A stretch of DNA of 64,000 bases from Longicatena caecimuris (GCF_004341945.1 NZ_SMBP01000001.1:24001-88000); one strand, 5' to 3'. Positions 7,898 through 17,608 are shown, counted from the first letter of the stretch. Numbers and translations: made by a program. The notes: a model not told the origin generated them from the letters alone.

Positions 7898-9028
7898 ATG
7901 ATCTATTTAGATTATGCATCCACAACGCCAATTCGCAAAGAAGTACGTGAAACATATCAAATGTTATTAGAAAACTATTATGGAAATAGTGATTCATTAC
8001 ATGATGTAGGAAGGGCTACAGCAAAATTAATGGAACAAAGCCGTGCAGCAATTGCACAGCTTTTCCATGTGCAAAAGGATGAAATTCTTTTTACTTCCTG
8101 TGCGAGTGAATCTAACAACTATGCAATGAAAGGGTTTGCTTGGAAAAATGCCCACAGAGGGAAGCATATCATCTCAACCTGTGTAGAACATTCCAGTATC
8201 CATAATGCATTAGAACAGTTAAAAGAAACGTTTGGCTTTGAAGTGACGTATCTTCCTGTTTATGCCGATGGAACGATACATTTGGAAGATCTAAAAAAGG
8301 CATTGCGCAAGGACACCATACTTGTATCGATGATGCTTGTGAACAATGAAACGGGGGCTATCAATCCTATTAAAGAATGTGCAGCATATGTACATGCCTA
8401 TTCGCGTGCCGTTTTTCATATGGATGGTGTACAAGGATTAGGAAAGATACCCATTTCTTTACACGATGTAGATATGGCAACCTTCTCAGCTCATAAAATT
8501 TATGGTTTGAAAGGAAGTGCCATTCTATATAAGAAACGCAATATTGAATTATTGCCGTTACTTAGTGGCGGTCAGCAAGAGCAAGGATTGCGCGCTGGAA
8601 CAAGTAATGCGCCAACAAATATCGTATTTGCCAAAACACTGCGTTTGGCATTAGAGGAACAGGAAAAAGCTTATCAGTATGTACAAGAATTAAACATATA
8701 TTTACGAAGGGAAATTGAAAATATGGAAGATATGATCATCAATAGCCCGGCGGATGCCTCTTGTTTCATATTGAATTTTTCTGATTTGAAGATTGGCAGT
8801 GAGGTAATGTTAAACGCATTAAATGCAAAGGGTTTTTGTGTTTCTGCCCAAAGTACTTGTTCAAGTAAAAGTAAGGCGATTTCCCATGTGCTACTGGCAA
8901 TGGGGTTAGGGGAAGTACGTGCGACGCATGCGATTCGTGTTTCCTTATCACATATGACAACAAAAGATGAAGTGGAAAAGTTTATAAAAGCACTAAAGGA
9001 GATCCATCATGACTATCGAACAAAATAA
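7898..9028 (+). CDS. Cysteine desulfurase (NifS/IscS family, thiI partner)
   Basis: 376 aa, PLP enzyme that removes sulfur from cysteine and carries it as a persulfide. The N-terminus MIYLDYASTTP is typical. The PLP lysine is Lys200 in SAHKIYG, and the persulfide-forming cysteine is Cys321 in STCSSKSK. It overlaps thiI by 20 bp, and its place between ezrA and thiI corresponds to NifZ of B. subtilis, which donates sulfur to ThiI. The most likely job is therefore supply of sulfur for 4-thiouridine in tRNA rather than general Fe-S assembly, though sequence alone cannot exclude the latter. Confidence 0.93.
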   Translation: MIYLDYASTTPIRKEVRETYQMLLENYYGNSDSLHDVGRATAKLMEQSRAAIAQLFHVQKDEILFTSCASESNNYAMKGFAWKNAHRGKHIISTCVEHSSIHNALEQLKETFGFEVTYLPVYADGTIHLEDLKKALRKDTILVSMMLVNNETGAINPIKECAAYVHAYSRAVFHMDGVQGLGKIPISLHDVDMATFSAHKIYGLKGSAILYKKRNIELLPLLSGGQQEQGLRAGTSNAPTNIVFAKTLRLALEEQEKAYQYVQELNIYLRREIENMEDMIINSPADASCFILNFSDLKIGSEVMLNALNAKGFCVSAQSTCSSKSKAISHVLLAMGLGEVRATHAIRVSLSHMTTKDEVEKFIKALKEIHHDYRTK

Positions 9029-10226
9029 ATTGACATATGACCATATTTTGGTCCGCTTTGGTGAGTTATCCACCAAAGGAAAAAATCGCAAAGATTTCAT
9101 TAAGCGATTACTGACGAATGTAAAAAATGCATTACGAGATTTTAATGAATTGACATACGAACGTACGCATGATCGTATGTATATCATGCTAAATGGTGAA
9201 GATCATGAAGCAGTAGCAAAACATTTGCAACAGGTGTTTGGCATTTCATCCTTTTCCTTTGCGGTGAAGGTGGCAAGTGATATTGAAGTCATCAAACAAA
9301 CATGCCTAGTGTTGGCAAAACAAAGTGATGCGCAAACCTTTAAGATTGAGGCTAGGAGAAGTTTTAAACAATTTCCTATGGTATCGGATGAAATAAATCG
9401 AGAAGTAGCTGGGGAAATTTTACGCAATACAGATATAAAGGTAAATGTAAGAGAACCACAGTTACGCATACAGATTGAATTGCATCAAGAGGCAACCTAT
9501 ATCATGACAGGAAAAATCAAAGGTAATGGTGGTTATCCGGTAGGAGTAGGCGGAAAAGCCTTGGTAATGTTAAGTGGTGGTATAGATTCACCAGTGGCTT
9601 GCTACATGACGATGAAACGTGGGGTCGCAATTGAATGTATTCACTATACATCTCCACCGTATACTTCACAGGCTGCACAGGATAAAGTGCTAGAATTAGC
9701 AAGAGCAATAGCTCCATATCAGGGACATATCCGCTTGCATATTATTCCTTTTACGGATTTACAGTTGGCCATTTATAAAAATTGTGATGAATCTTATGCA
9801 ATCACGATCATGCGCAGGATGATGTATCGTATTGCAGAACGTGTGGCCCAAAAGCAAAATTGCCTCGCAATCGTGAATGGAGAGAGCATTGGACAGGTGG
9901 CCAGTCAGACGTTGGAAAGCATGCAAACGATCAATTGTGTTACAGATATGCCGGTGATTCGTCCAGTTGCTTGTTTGGATAAATTAGAAATTATTGATAT
10001 TTCACAAAAAATCGGAACATATGATATATCGATACAGCCATTTGAAGATTGCTGTACGATATTTACACCAAAAAATCCGGTTACCAAACCAACGAAGCAT
10101 CGTGCAGAACGTTTAGAAGGACGATTTGATTTTACGTCTCTTATAGAAGATTGTATTGCTCGCATGGAAAGTGTGGATATATATCCAGGCCGTGACATGA
10201 TAGAAGAAAACGAAAATATTTTTTAG
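9009..10226 (+). CDS. thiI: tRNA 4-thiouridine synthase ThiI
   Basis: 405 aa. It activates U8 of tRNA with ATP and inserts sulfur. An N-terminal ferredoxin-like/THUMP region (about residues 1-165) precedes the PP-loop ATPase domain with the signature SGGIDS at 189-194. The C-terminal rhodanese domain of the enterobacterial enzyme is absent, as usual in Firmicutes, so sulfur must come directly from the overlapping cysteine desulfurase. The Cys pair in FEDCCTIFTP lies in the catalytic domain. Whether this copy also serves thiamin synthesis cannot be judged here. Confidence 0.95.
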   Translation: MTIEQNKLTYDHILVRFGELSTKGKNRKDFIKRLLTNVKNALRDFNELTYERTHDRMYIMLNGEDHEAVAKHLQQVFGISSFSFAVKVASDIEVIKQTCLVLAKQSDAQTFKIEARRSFKQFPMVSDEINREVAGEILRNTDIKVNVREPQLRIQIELHQEATYIMTGKIKGNGGYPVGVGGKALVMLSGGIDSPVACYMTMKRGVAIECIHYTSPPYTSQAAQDKVLELARAIAPYQGHIRLHIIPFTDLQLAIYKNCDESYAITIMRRMMYRIAERVAQKQNCLAIVNGESIGQVASQTLESMQTINCVTDMPVIRPVACLDKLEIIDISQKIGTYDISIQPFEDCCTIFTPKNPVTKPTKHRAERLEGRFDFTSLIEDCIARMESVDIYPGRDMIEENENIF

Positions 10227-10254
10227 TATAAGATGTTTATCCTCACCCATACTA
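10225..10254 (+). promoter_or_regulatory. Sigma-G-like promoter
   Basis: CATACTA fits the sigma-G -10 consensus (CATAnTA) exactly, and AGTATA lies 17 bp upstream (4 of 6 to TGmATA). It directly precedes the SASP-like gene. The same CATACTA -10 occurs before spoVAC in this window. Confidence 0.5.
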
Positions 10255-10273
10255 TTTGTGTGAGGTGATAAAA

Positions 10274-10519
10274 ATGGAAAGAAGAAAACAGTTTCAGAAT
10301 GAGAAACAGGATCAAGATTTGTACCAGTACGAAATGGGTATTGAATTAGGTGCAGATGTTGAAGCTGAAAAACGTAATCATCGTAATGAATACGATCGTG
10401 AACATTCTTCTTCTGATTTCAAAAATGATTTCAACAACAACAATCAGCAGAGAAATCGTAACCAGAATCAGCAGAACAATCGTTTCAACAACAGCAATTC
10501 CAACAACAACCAGCGTTAA
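10274..10519 (+). CDS. Small Asn/Gln-rich protein, candidate spore (SASP-like) protein
   Basis: 81 aa, strongly hydrophilic. The N-terminal half holds a helix-like segment DLYQYEMGIELGAD; the C-terminal half is low complexity (runs of N, Q, R, S). The helix resembles the conserved N-terminal part of alpha/beta-type small acid-soluble spore proteins (KYEIAxELG...GAD), including YExxxE as in the site cut by germination protease GPR. The second conserved SASP helix is missing. Position supports the idea: in B. subtilis sspA lies next to thiI. A sigma-G-like promoter precedes it. GAGGTGA is 5 bp before the chosen ATG. Family membership is inference; it could be another spore or lineage-specific protein. 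Confidence 0.6.
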   Translation: MERRKQFQNEKQDQDLYQYEMGIELGADVEAEKRNHRNEYDREHSSSDFKNDFNNNNQQRNRNQNQQNNRFNNSNSNNNQR

Positions 10520-10555
10520 GTAAACGCGTCATTAAAAAAGTCATTAGACTTCTGA

Positions 10556-10588
10556 ATCATCAGAAAGCTCTGGTGGCTTTTTTTCTTT
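10556..10588 (+). terminator. Terminator
   Basis: CATCAG pairs with CTGGTG (one G-U) or AAAGC with GCTTT, followed by a T run. It separates the SASP-like gene from recJ. Confidence 0.65.
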
Positions 10589-10742
10589 TGTTAACAGAAA
10601 CGCTATTTGAAGAGTAGTATCCTTTACTGTTTCAATGAAATCTCATTGAAGAAGATTGCTTTATCGAATGATTTAGCATAATAGAAAGGATGACATAGGG
10701 GAATTCTTTTTGTGCCTTTTCCATGCGGATTGGTAAGAAATA

Positions 10743-10751
10743 TGCTATGAT
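10743..10751 (+). promoter_or_regulatory. Extended -10 promoter for recJ
   Basis: TGCTATGAT, 17 bp before the recJ ATG, with no clear -35. Confidence 0.5.
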
Positions 10752-10768
10752 ATACCACGGTGATATTA

Positions 10769-12373
10769 ATGAAGATAAATAAGCTATCGACACAACGAAT
10801 GGAAGATATACAGTGTACTTTTGGTTTGCCTTCCTTATGCGCAAAGGTCTTAGCAGCGAAAGATTTAGCCAATGATGAAATAGCAGCATTATTACAGGAG
10901 CCTAAACTTTCTGATCCGTTTTGTGCAAATGGCGTAAAAGAGGTGGCTGATCGTCTGTATCAAGCAAAGCAAAAGAAAGAAAAAGTATTAGTTTGTGGAG
11001 ACTATGATGCAGATGGTATTTGCGCTACCGCTATTATGGTGGATGCTTTACGCTCTTATGGGATTGATTGTGGGTTTTATATTCCAAATCGATTTAGTGA
11101 AGGATATGGCTTGCATGAGAATACCGTGGGGTTGGCTAAGCAAAAGGGTTATACACTTTTGATAACCGTAGATAACGGTGTGAAAGCGAAAACGGCATTA
11201 TCATTTGCACACACGATGGGAATTGATGTGATCGTTACAGATCATCACAGTATGGATGAAGAAGTCACATGTTTGCAACTGGTGCACCCAACATTGATGG
11301 GAGAATCATTTACGACATTAAGTGGTGCAGGTGTGGCTTTGATGCTTTCCAGGGCATTGATTGGTGAAAAAAAAGAACATGTCGTTTTGGCATGTGTGGC
11401 GGCAATTGCGGATGTCATGCCTTTGCATAAGGAAACAAGAGCGATTGTGAAATTAGGTATTTCTTATTTAAAACAGGGTATCTGTCCACCAATCCGTTTT
11501 CTGGCTAAAGAGCGTTATCCTAAGTGGGATGAGATGCTGATAGCTTATCAAATCGTGCCAAAATTAAATGTGACAGGTCGATTGGCGGATATGGTCAATG
11601 TAAATAATACGGTAAAATATTTATTGTCAACATCTATGGAAGAAATTCAACATGTGGCAAAACAAATTAATGACTTGAATGAAAAAAGAAAAGTCATGAG
11701 TGATGATATGCTTTTAAAAGCCAAAACCTTAGTGCATGAGGAATATCGATTTCAATTACTGTTTGATGATTCTTTTCATGAAGGGATGGCTGGACTTGTG
11801 GCCGGAAAATTGGCTGAAGAATTGCAAATGCCAGTTATGGTGGCAGCCCGCAATCAGGATCACTTTAAAGGAAGTATTCGTTCACAAGGTTTGTTGGATC
11901 TGACAACTTTTTTTGATGAATGTAAACCTTCTTTAGTTAGCTATGGGGGACATAAAGCAGCGGCAGGCATAGGCTTTTCTTATGATAAAAAACAAGTGAT
12001 TCAAGATTATGTTAACAGCCGTATGGAACAGGTTGTATTTGATAATGATAGTAGCTATGATGTCATTGCTGTGGAACGAAGCGAAATTACCATTGCAGAA
12101 GTTGAGAGTCTGCAATTATTAGCACCATTTGGAGAAGGTTTTGAAGAACCGTTGTTCTTGTTGGAAAAGCAGAAGGTGCAGGATTGCCGAAGCTTAAGCA
12201 AGGGAGCACATACTAAATGGATCTTAACTGATGATTTAGAAGCAATGCAGTTTCAAAGTCGCGATTGGGAATTCTATAACCCAGGAGCGACCCTGAATTT
12301 TATAGGAAATTTACGTATAAATTCTTTCATGGGACGAAAAAAAGTAAATATTTACGTCTCCAAGGCATATTAG
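10769..12373 (+). CDS. recJ: Single-stranded DNA exonuclease RecJ
   Basis: 534 aa, 5'-3' ssDNA exonuclease of the DHH superfamily used in recombination and repair. Motif I is GDYDADG (residues 77-83), the DHH motif is at 158-160 (VTDHHS), and the DHHA1 motif GGHKAAAGI sits near residue 395. An OB-like C-terminal domain follows. The protein is much shorter than B. subtilis RecJ (about 786 aa), which carries an extra C-terminal domain, and slightly shorter than E. coli RecJ (577). The catalytic set is complete. The start has a weak ribosome site (GGTGA). It is followed by apt and rel, the common Firmicutes order. Confidence 0.92.
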   Translation: MKINKLSTQRMEDIQCTFGLPSLCAKVLAAKDLANDEIAALLQEPKLSDPFCANGVKEVADRLYQAKQKKEKVLVCGDYDADGICATAIMVDALRSYGIDCGFYIPNRFSEGYGLHENTVGLAKQKGYTLLITVDNGVKAKTALSFAHTMGIDVIVTDHHSMDEEVTCLQLVHPTLMGESFTTLSGAGVALMLSRALIGEKKEHVVLACVAAIADVMPLHKETRAIVKLGISYLKQGICPPIRFLAKERYPKWDEMLIAYQIVPKLNVTGRLADMVNVNNTVKYLLSTSMEEIQHVAKQINDLNEKRKVMSDDMLLKAKTLVHEEYRFQLLFDDSFHEGMAGLVAGKLAEELQMPVMVAARNQDHFKGSIRSQGLLDLTTFFDECKPSLVSYGGHKAAAGIGFSYDKKQVIQDYVNSRMEQVVFDNDSSYDVIAVERSEITIAEVESLQLLAPFGEGFEEPLFLLEKQKVQDCRSLSKGAHTKWILTDDLEAMQFQSRDWEFYNPGATLNFIGNLRINSFMGRKKVNIYVSKAY

Positions 12374-12396
12374 CTGATGCAATTTATAAGAGAGTT

Positions 12397-12405
12397 TGCT
12401 ATAAT
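12397..12405 (+). promoter_or_regulatory. Extended -10 promoter for apt
   Basis: TGCTATAAT, 27 bp before the apt ATG. Confidence 0.55.
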
Positions 12406-12432
12406 AAAAGAAACGTGTTAGGAGGCTTACAC

Positions 12433-12948
12433 ATGAATTATAAAGACTATATTGCCGATATTCCTGATTTTCCTCAGGAAGGCATCCTGTTTCGTGATAT
12501 CACACCTTTAATGGCAGATGGTGAAGCATTTCATCAGGCTTGTGATGAAATGATCGCTTTTGCAAGAAAAGTAGGGGCTGAGGTTATTGTTGGACCAGAA
12601 TCACGAGGATTTATCTTTGGCTGCCCGGTTGCTTATGAGCTAGGTATTGGTTTTATTCCTGTTCGCAAGCCGGGGAAACTGCCTAGAGAAACGGTAAGTG
12701 TTTCTTATGATTTGGAATATGGCAGTAATGAATTGCATGTACATAAAGATAGTATCAAAAAAGGTCAAAAAGTCTTGATCATCGATGATTTATTGGCGAC
12801 CGGAGGAACGGTAGATGCAACAATTCAGATCGTTCAGGAATTGGGCGGTGAAGTTGTGGGCTGTGGTTTTCTAATTGAATTAGAAGGCTTACAGGGCAGA
12901 GAACATCTAAAAGATTATGAAGTGTTCTCCTTAATATCTTATAAATAA
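12433..12948 (+). CDS. apt: Adenine phosphoribosyltransferase
   Basis: 171 aa, converts adenine and PRPP to AMP (purine salvage). The N-terminal [16 protein letters not shown] and the PRPP-binding loop [13 protein letters not shown] (about residues 114-126) are both textbook features. The ATG was chosen over an upstream GTG because GGAGG lies 7 bp before it. It sits between recJ and rel as in other Firmicutes, but a terminator lies between apt and rel. Confidence 0.96.
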   Translation: MNYKDYIADIPDFPQEGILFRDITPLMADGEAFHQACDEMIAFARKVGAEVIVGPESRGFIFGCPVAYELGIGFIPVRKPGKLPRETVSVSYDLEYGSNELHVHKDSIKKGQKVLIIDDLLATGGTVDATIQIVQELGGEVVGCGFLIELEGLQGREHLKDYEVFSLISYK

Positions 12949-12970
12949 AAAAGGGGAAGTTCCCCTTTTC
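12949..12970 (+). terminator. Terminator between apt and rel
   Basis: AAAAAGGGGA and TCCCCTTTT form a hairpin with a three-base loop directly after the apt stop. No strong promoter is visible between it and rel, so rel may depend on partial read-through. Confidence 0.7.
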
Positions 12971-12989
12971 TTGAATGCGGGTGATTAGT

Positions 12990-15191
12990 ATGGTAAGGAA
13001 GAATGTTGTTACATTTGATGAGATGATGCAAGAAGTTCGTCAATACATCAAAAAAGAAGAAAATATTGATTTAATTACACGCGCTTATTTGTGTGCAGAG
13101 AAAAATCATGCAGGGCAGTATCGTAAAAGCGGGGAACCGTATATCATACATGCCATTCAGGTAGGTTATATATTAGCAATGTTGCGGACTGGTCCTAAGA
13201 CGATAGCCGCAGGCCTTTTGCATGATGTGGTGGAAGATTGTGATGTCTGCTTAGAACAAATTAGCAAGATGTTTGGTGAAGAAGTTGCTTCTTTGGTGGA
13301 ATCGGTCACAAAGATCGGTGCATTGAAGTTTAAAGATGAGAAAGAATATCTTGCCAGCAATCATCGTAAGATTTTTATCGCGATGGCCAAAGATGTGCGT
13401 GTTATTTTGATTAAGCTTTCTGATCGACTACATAATATGCGTACTTTACAATATATGACGCCGCAGAAACAGCAAAAAATTGCGAGTGAGACATTGGAGG
13501 TCTATGCGCCGATTGCCCATCGTTTAGGTATTAGTGATATTAAAAATGAACTCGAAGATCTGTGCTTTCAGTATTTAAATAAAGAAAAATATTATGAAAT
13601 AGCCAAATTGGTGGAAAAACGTAAAACGGAACGAGATGCACAGGTACAAAGCATGATTAGAGAAATCAGTTCTTTACTGGATGAGCATCAGATAAAATAT
13701 CGCATATTCGGACGCAGTAAGCATTTATATAGTATTTATAAAAAGATGATAACGAAAAATAAGCGTTTTGAAGAAATTCTTGATTTATTGGCGATTCGTA
13801 TCATTACAGATACCGATACGGCTTGTTATGAAATCTTAGGATATATTCATGCGAAATACCGTCCGATTCCAGGACGCTTTAAAGACTATATCGCTATGCC
13901 GAAGGTTAATATGTACCAATCCTTGCATACGACCATCGTGGCTGAGGATGGTAATATATTTGAGGTGCAAATTCGAACAGAATCTATGGATGAGGTTGCA
14001 GAACAGGGGATTGCGGCTCATTGGCGTTATAAAGAAAATTTAAATGGCGGACGTGAGGTGCACCAAAAAGAAATTGAAGAGCAATTGCATTGGTTTAAAG
14101 ATTTCAGCGTCATGAGTGATGATGTCAATGATGATGCTATGGAATACATGAATCTATTACAGAAGGATATCTTTGAGGCTAATGTTTATGTGATGACACC
14201 AAAAGGTAAAGTGATCGCTTTGCCAAATGGTTCTACACCAATTGATTTTGCCTATCGTGTTCATACCGAGGTTGGTCATCATACGGTTGGAGCTACGATA
14301 AATGGTGTGTTAATGCCATTGAATACAAAATTAAAAACAGGAGATGTTGTCAGTATCCGTACAAGTAAACAATCTCCTGGTCCTAGTGAAGACTGGATCA
14401 AAATTGTAAAAAGTGCTCATGCACGTAATAAAATACGCTCATTCTTCCAGAAACAGGAAAACGAACGCCGTTCGCTTGATATAAAAAAAGGCGAAGAGAT
14501 GCTGATGGAAGAATTGAAAAAACGCAACTTAGATGTTGCGACATATACAGAACAAAAGAAGATTGAAAATATTGCCGGCTCTCTAAGTTTTAATTCTTAT
14601 AACGATTTGATGTATGCGATTGGTGTTAAACAAGTATCCCTGCCTGCTGTCATTGACCGTTTGGTGAAACATAAGACAAGCGTACCATTAGATAATGAAG
14701 AATTAGCGAAAATGTTCAATCGTCAGGAACGAAAGCGAAAAGTTTCTTCAACCGGTATCCGGGTAGCGGGTATTGATTCCATGAAAATATCACTGGCTGC
14801 CTGCTGTTCTCCTGTTCCTGGTGATGATATCGTAGGATATATAACAAAAGGACAAGGAGTAAAGGTACATCGTACAGATTGTCCCAATATCGTGCATGAG
14901 AAACAACGCTTGATTGATGTGGAATGGGATGAAAACATTGAACAGAAAACATATGAAGTCAAGCTGATCGTGAAGTCAAGTGATCGTAATTTCTTGCTAT
15001 CCGATATTGTGACGGTAGTATCACAATGCAAGGCGGGTTTGCAGCATGTTGATTCTTCAGTTGATGAGGATAAGGTTTCAGCAACGACAAAAATGACGGT
15101 TGTTGTGGAAAATGCTATTCATTTACAGACATTGATGGTGAATCTAAGAAAGGTCAATAGTGTAAAAAGTGTCGAAAGAGTTATTCAATAA
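12990..15191 (+). CDS. rel: Bifunctional (p)ppGpp synthetase/hydrolase Rel
   Basis: 733 aa, full-length long RSH enzyme. The HD hydrolase domain has His/Asp at 79-80 and ED at 82-83 (LLHDVVEDCD), so hydrolase activity should be intact. The synthetase domain (about 230-350) contains YRIFGRSKHLYSIYKKM and the substrate loop IAMPKVNMYQSLHTT. A TGS domain follows (about 400-460, VYVMTPKGKVIALPNGSTPIDFAYR), then a helical/zinc-finger region with CCSPVPGDDIVGYI, and a C-terminal ACT domain. It controls the stringent response. The ATG has GGGTGA 5 bp upstream; an in-frame ATG five codons earlier lacks a ribosome site. Confidence 0.96.
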   Translation: MVRKNVVTFDEMMQEVRQYIKKEENIDLITRAYLCAEKNHAGQYRKSGEPYIIHAIQVGYILAMLRTGPKTIAAGLLHDVVEDCDVCLEQISKMFGEEVASLVESVTKIGALKFKDEKEYLASNHRKIFIAMAKDVRVILIKLSDRLHNMRTLQYMTPQKQQKIASETLEVYAPIAHRLGISDIKNELEDLCFQYLNKEKYYEIAKLVEKRKTERDAQVQSMIREISSLLDEHQIKYRIFGRSKHLYSIYKKMITKNKRFEEILDLLAIRIITDTDTACYEILGYIHAKYRPIPGRFKDYIAMPKVNMYQSLHTTIVAEDGNIFEVQIRTESMDEVAEQGIAAHWRYKENLNGGREVHQKEIEEQLHWFKDFSVMSDDVNDDAMEYMNLLQKDIFEANVYVMTPKGKVIALPNGSTPIDFAYRVHTEVGHHTVGATINGVLMPLNTKLKTGDVVSIRTSKQSPGPSEDWIKIVKSAHARNKIRSFFQKQENERRSLDIKKGEEMLMEELKKRNLDVATYTEQKKIENIAGSLSFNSYNDLMYAIGVKQVSLPAVIDRLVKHKTSVPLDNEELAKMFNRQERKRKVSSTGIRVAGIDSMKISLAACCSPVPGDDIVGYITKGQGVKVHRTDCPNIVHEKQRLIDVEWDENIEQKTYEVKLIVKSSDRNFLLSDIVTVVSQCKAGLQHVDSSVDEDKVSATTKMTVVVENAIHLQTLMVNLRKVNSVKSVERVIQ

Positions 15192-15213
15192 GGTGAGGTG
15201 ACACTCACCTTTT
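15190..15213 (+). terminator. Terminator after rel
   Basis: AAGGTGAG-GTGACA-CTCACCTT is an 8-bp hairpin ending in TTTT, overlapping the rel stop and lying 15 bp before the next ATG. Confidence 0.6.
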
Positions 15214-15227
15214 CCAATGGAGGTTTT

Positions 15228-15773
15228 ATGAAACAAGAAACATTTTTAATAACGAAAGCAACAACAGAGGATATTCCCGCAATCTTAGAAATGTATCGTC
15301 GTCGGGTCTTGTATAATAATGCTCATGGTATTCCACAATGGCGCTTAGCAGATGTCACATGGGAAGCCTTTTCGCAATTATATACGATTGATGATTATTA
15401 TGTTGGTAAATGTAATGGAGAAGTCGTTTGCGGGTTATTCATTGTTGATGTCGATGAATTATATTGGCCGGATGTAGACAAAGGAAAGTATTTATATCTG
15501 CATAAGATCTGTGTTGATCCTGCTCATGCCAAAAAAGGCTATAGCGATGCTATGATTACCTATTTCAAGGATAAGGGACGTAAAGAAGGCTATCCGGAAG
15601 TGCGTTTAGATGTGCGTGAGAAGAAGGTGAAACTAAGAGAGATGTATGAACGCAATGGGTTTCGCCTTGTCACAATTGGACAGTTTGTCCCTGAATTTAC
15701 AACAGCTTTGTATCATTATGTATATGCATGGGAACAAGAAAAACAGCTAAGCAACTATGATATAGAAGAGTAA
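15228..15773 (+). CDS. GNAT-family N-acetyltransferase
   Basis: 181 aa. The GNAT fold is indicated by the acetyl-CoA-binding strand-loop-helix LYLHKICVDPAHAKKGYSDAM (about residues 100-120; the loop corresponds to the R/QxxGxG/A motif, here AKKGYS) and the later strand VRLDVREKKVKLREMYERNGF. The substrate is unknown. The ATG is preceded by GGAGG. It follows rel across a hairpin; in B. subtilis this place is taken by dtd, so the neighbourhood gives no functional hint. Confidence 0.8.
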   Translation: MKQETFLITKATTEDIPAILEMYRRRVLYNNAHGIPQWRLADVTWEAFSQLYTIDDYYVGKCNGEVVCGLFIVDVDELYWPDVDKGKYLYLHKICVDPAHAKKGYSDAMITYFKDKGRKEGYPEVRLDVREKKVKLREMYERNGFRLVTIGQFVPEFTTALYHYVYAWEQEKQLSNYDIEE

Positions 15774-15907
15774 ATGGTTCCTCTTTTTAAAGGGACTATC
15801 TGCTCTTTTTTTATTGGTGTGGGGTATGCGATAAGGCAGAATATAAAGGCTTTAAATAAAAGTCATGTATATCACAAAAGACGAAGAAAAAGCTTAAAAA
15901 GGATGTG

Positions 15908-16477
15908 TTAGTTCTTTCTAAGCTTTCTTTCATAATATAATGTATTCCACATGCGAAAGTATTCATCCATTCTAACTCTAATGCTACTATGCTCACGATA
16001 GGTGTCCATGACATAGTTACGAAAAAACTTATGTACAAAAAAGGCAGCTCTTCGCATATGGGAAGGACTAGTGATAACAATAATGTTTTCCCATTGATTT
16101 TCATCACAAATGCATTTCGCGTATTTTAAGTTTTCATACGTGTTACGTGCCTTGGTTTCTAAGACAAGGGCTTGTTTTGGTATCTTTTGTGTCAAAGCAT
16201 AAGCGGCCATCATTTCTGCCTCGACATAAGTATTCTGCACGCAGGAACCACTGATTAATAAGTGGTGAACGCAATGTTTGTGATATAAATTTATAGCAGT
16301 CTCCATACGCTTTTTTTGGACTGTTGATAAACTGCCATCTGCATTACAAGGATAACCCAATACAATTGCGACATCATAAGAAATGTCTTGTAAGGGATGT
16401 TTGGGTTTTGGAAAATGATGATATAGATAAAGATTTGCAAGCAACACAAAGAGGATGATACAGATGAGTAATATCAT
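15908..16477 (-). CDS. YdcF/SanA/ElyC family protein (DUF218)
   Basis: 189 aa. One N-terminal membrane helix (about residues 2-20) is followed by a DUF218 domain: DVAIVLGYPCNADGSLS, KRMETAINLYHKH, LISGSC, EAEMMAAYAL, TKARNTYENLKYAK and ITSPSHMRRAAFF are all in the conserved order and place. Proteins of this group act in envelope homeostasis in enterobacteria; the biochemical activity is not established. The ATG overlaps the tmcAL stop (ATGA), arguing for coupled translation; an ATG eight codons upstream is possible but has a poorly placed ribosome site. It is the last gene of a two-gene operon. Confidence 0.8.
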   Translation of the reverse strand: MILLICIILFVLLANLYLYHHFPKPKHPLQDISYDVAIVLGYPCNADGSLSTVQKKRMETAINLYHKHCVHHLLISGSCVQNTYVEAEMMAAYALTQKIPKQALVLETKARNTYENLKYAKCICDENQWENIIVITSPSHMRRAAFFVHKFFRNYVMDTYREHSSIRVRMDEYFRMWNTLYYERKLRKN

Positions 16478-17571
16478 TTGATATAAACCAAAGACTGCCA
16501 TTCTTTGGCAATCGCTTCCTTTCTGTTTTTTGGTGTTAACGGATATGTATATGCCTGTGTCGCACGTAACTCAATCTTTCTCCAGTCTTGTGGAATCTGG
16601 TTAAATCGAGAAGCTATGATCAGATCATCTTGTTTGCGTAATTGTGACAAATAGGCTCGGCCAACATCATTCATTGCAAGAATGCGTAGGTGCTGTAAAG
16701 GACTGAGTTTCTGTATTTCCGTTTTCTTGGTCTGGGTTAATATATGAAGTAAGGTCCGTTGAATGCGACTGCGGGTATAACGCTTACTGATGCAAGCATT
16801 TACAAAGCTATCCATATCGCTATAGAGAGCGGCATTTTTCTGTAATAGCTGCTCCATTCCTTCCTCTACCATCAACATTGCTTTAATATCTTCTCGATCC
16901 ATGCTCATAAGTAATGTCTGTAAATAAGGGTAATAATGTGTGAAAGCATATGTTGTATCTAATTTATTTGCCATTACTGTGGCATGATGAACATCCTGAT
17001 GAAGCATGATACCATGACGGATGGCACTGGCACTGGCGATTGTCTTCGTATAGGTTAATTCATGATATGAATTTGTTCTTTGTATCGTATAAGGCTGTAT
17101 AGCACTGCCTTGCAATGCTTTTAAATAACTGATGCCTAAAAGATCATTACTAGCGATTTGGGTACACGAATCAGCAAAGCTTTTTACCATGGCTTGCTTT
17201 TTCTGTACTGGTAAAGCAGCAGCTCGTTCACTTAAATGTTTTAATTTCTCAATGTCATTACATTCACTGCCAAACACCATATGGTTGACATTAGCCAGCG
17301 TAAGCAATCGGATGGCTCCTTGAGCAAAGATATCGGCACTTTGTGTTGCATAAGGATAGGGGAGTTCAATGACAATATCGACACCATGAGCAACAGCACA
17401 AGCAGCACGTTCCCACTTATCAATGATGGCGGGTTCTCCACGTTGCACGAAATTACCAGACATGATGGCAATCAGACAATCGCAATTGCGAATGCTACGC
17501 GCCTGTGTAATGTGATATTGATGCCCGTTATGAAAGGGATTGTATTCTGTGACAATACCGCATACCTGCAT
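16474..17571 (-). CDS. tmcAL: tRNA(Met) cytidine acetate ligase (TmcAL/YlbM)
   Basis: 365 aa. Nucleotidylyltransferase-like enzyme that forms acetyl-AMP and acetylates C34 of elongator tRNA-Met in B. subtilis. The HxGH motif is HNGH at residues 14-17 in GIVTEYNPFHNGH, and the second conserved block SGNFVQRGEPAIIDKW follows near residue 40. The length is a little below the usual 400. AAAGGAG lies 7 bp before the chosen ATG; the in-frame TTG two codons upstream is too close to it. It has its own sigma-A promoter with a palindrome over the -35. In B. subtilis ylbM also lies near ylbN (DUF177) and rpmF, which are about 2 kb away here. Confidence 0.9.
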   Translation of the reverse strand: MQVCGIVTEYNPFHNGHQYHITQARSIRNCDCLIAIMSGNFVQRGEPAIIDKWERAACAVAHGVDIVIELPYPYATQSADIFAQGAIRLLTLANVNHMVFGSECNDIEKLKHLSERAAALPVQKKQAMVKSFADSCTQIASNDLLGISYLKALQGSAIQPYTIQRTNSYHELTYTKTIASASAIRHGIMLHQDVHHATVMANKLDTTYAFTHYYPYLQTLLMSMDREDIKAMLMVEEGMEQLLQKNAALYSDMDSFVNACISKRYTRSRIQRTLLHILTQTKKTEIQKLSPLQHLRILAMNDVGRAYLSQLRKQDDLIIASRFNQIPQDWRKIELRATQAYTYPLTPKNRKEAIAKEWQSLVYIK

Positions 17572-17608
17572 AAGCAAACTCCTTTCTTTTCTATATGGTA
17601 TTTATTCT

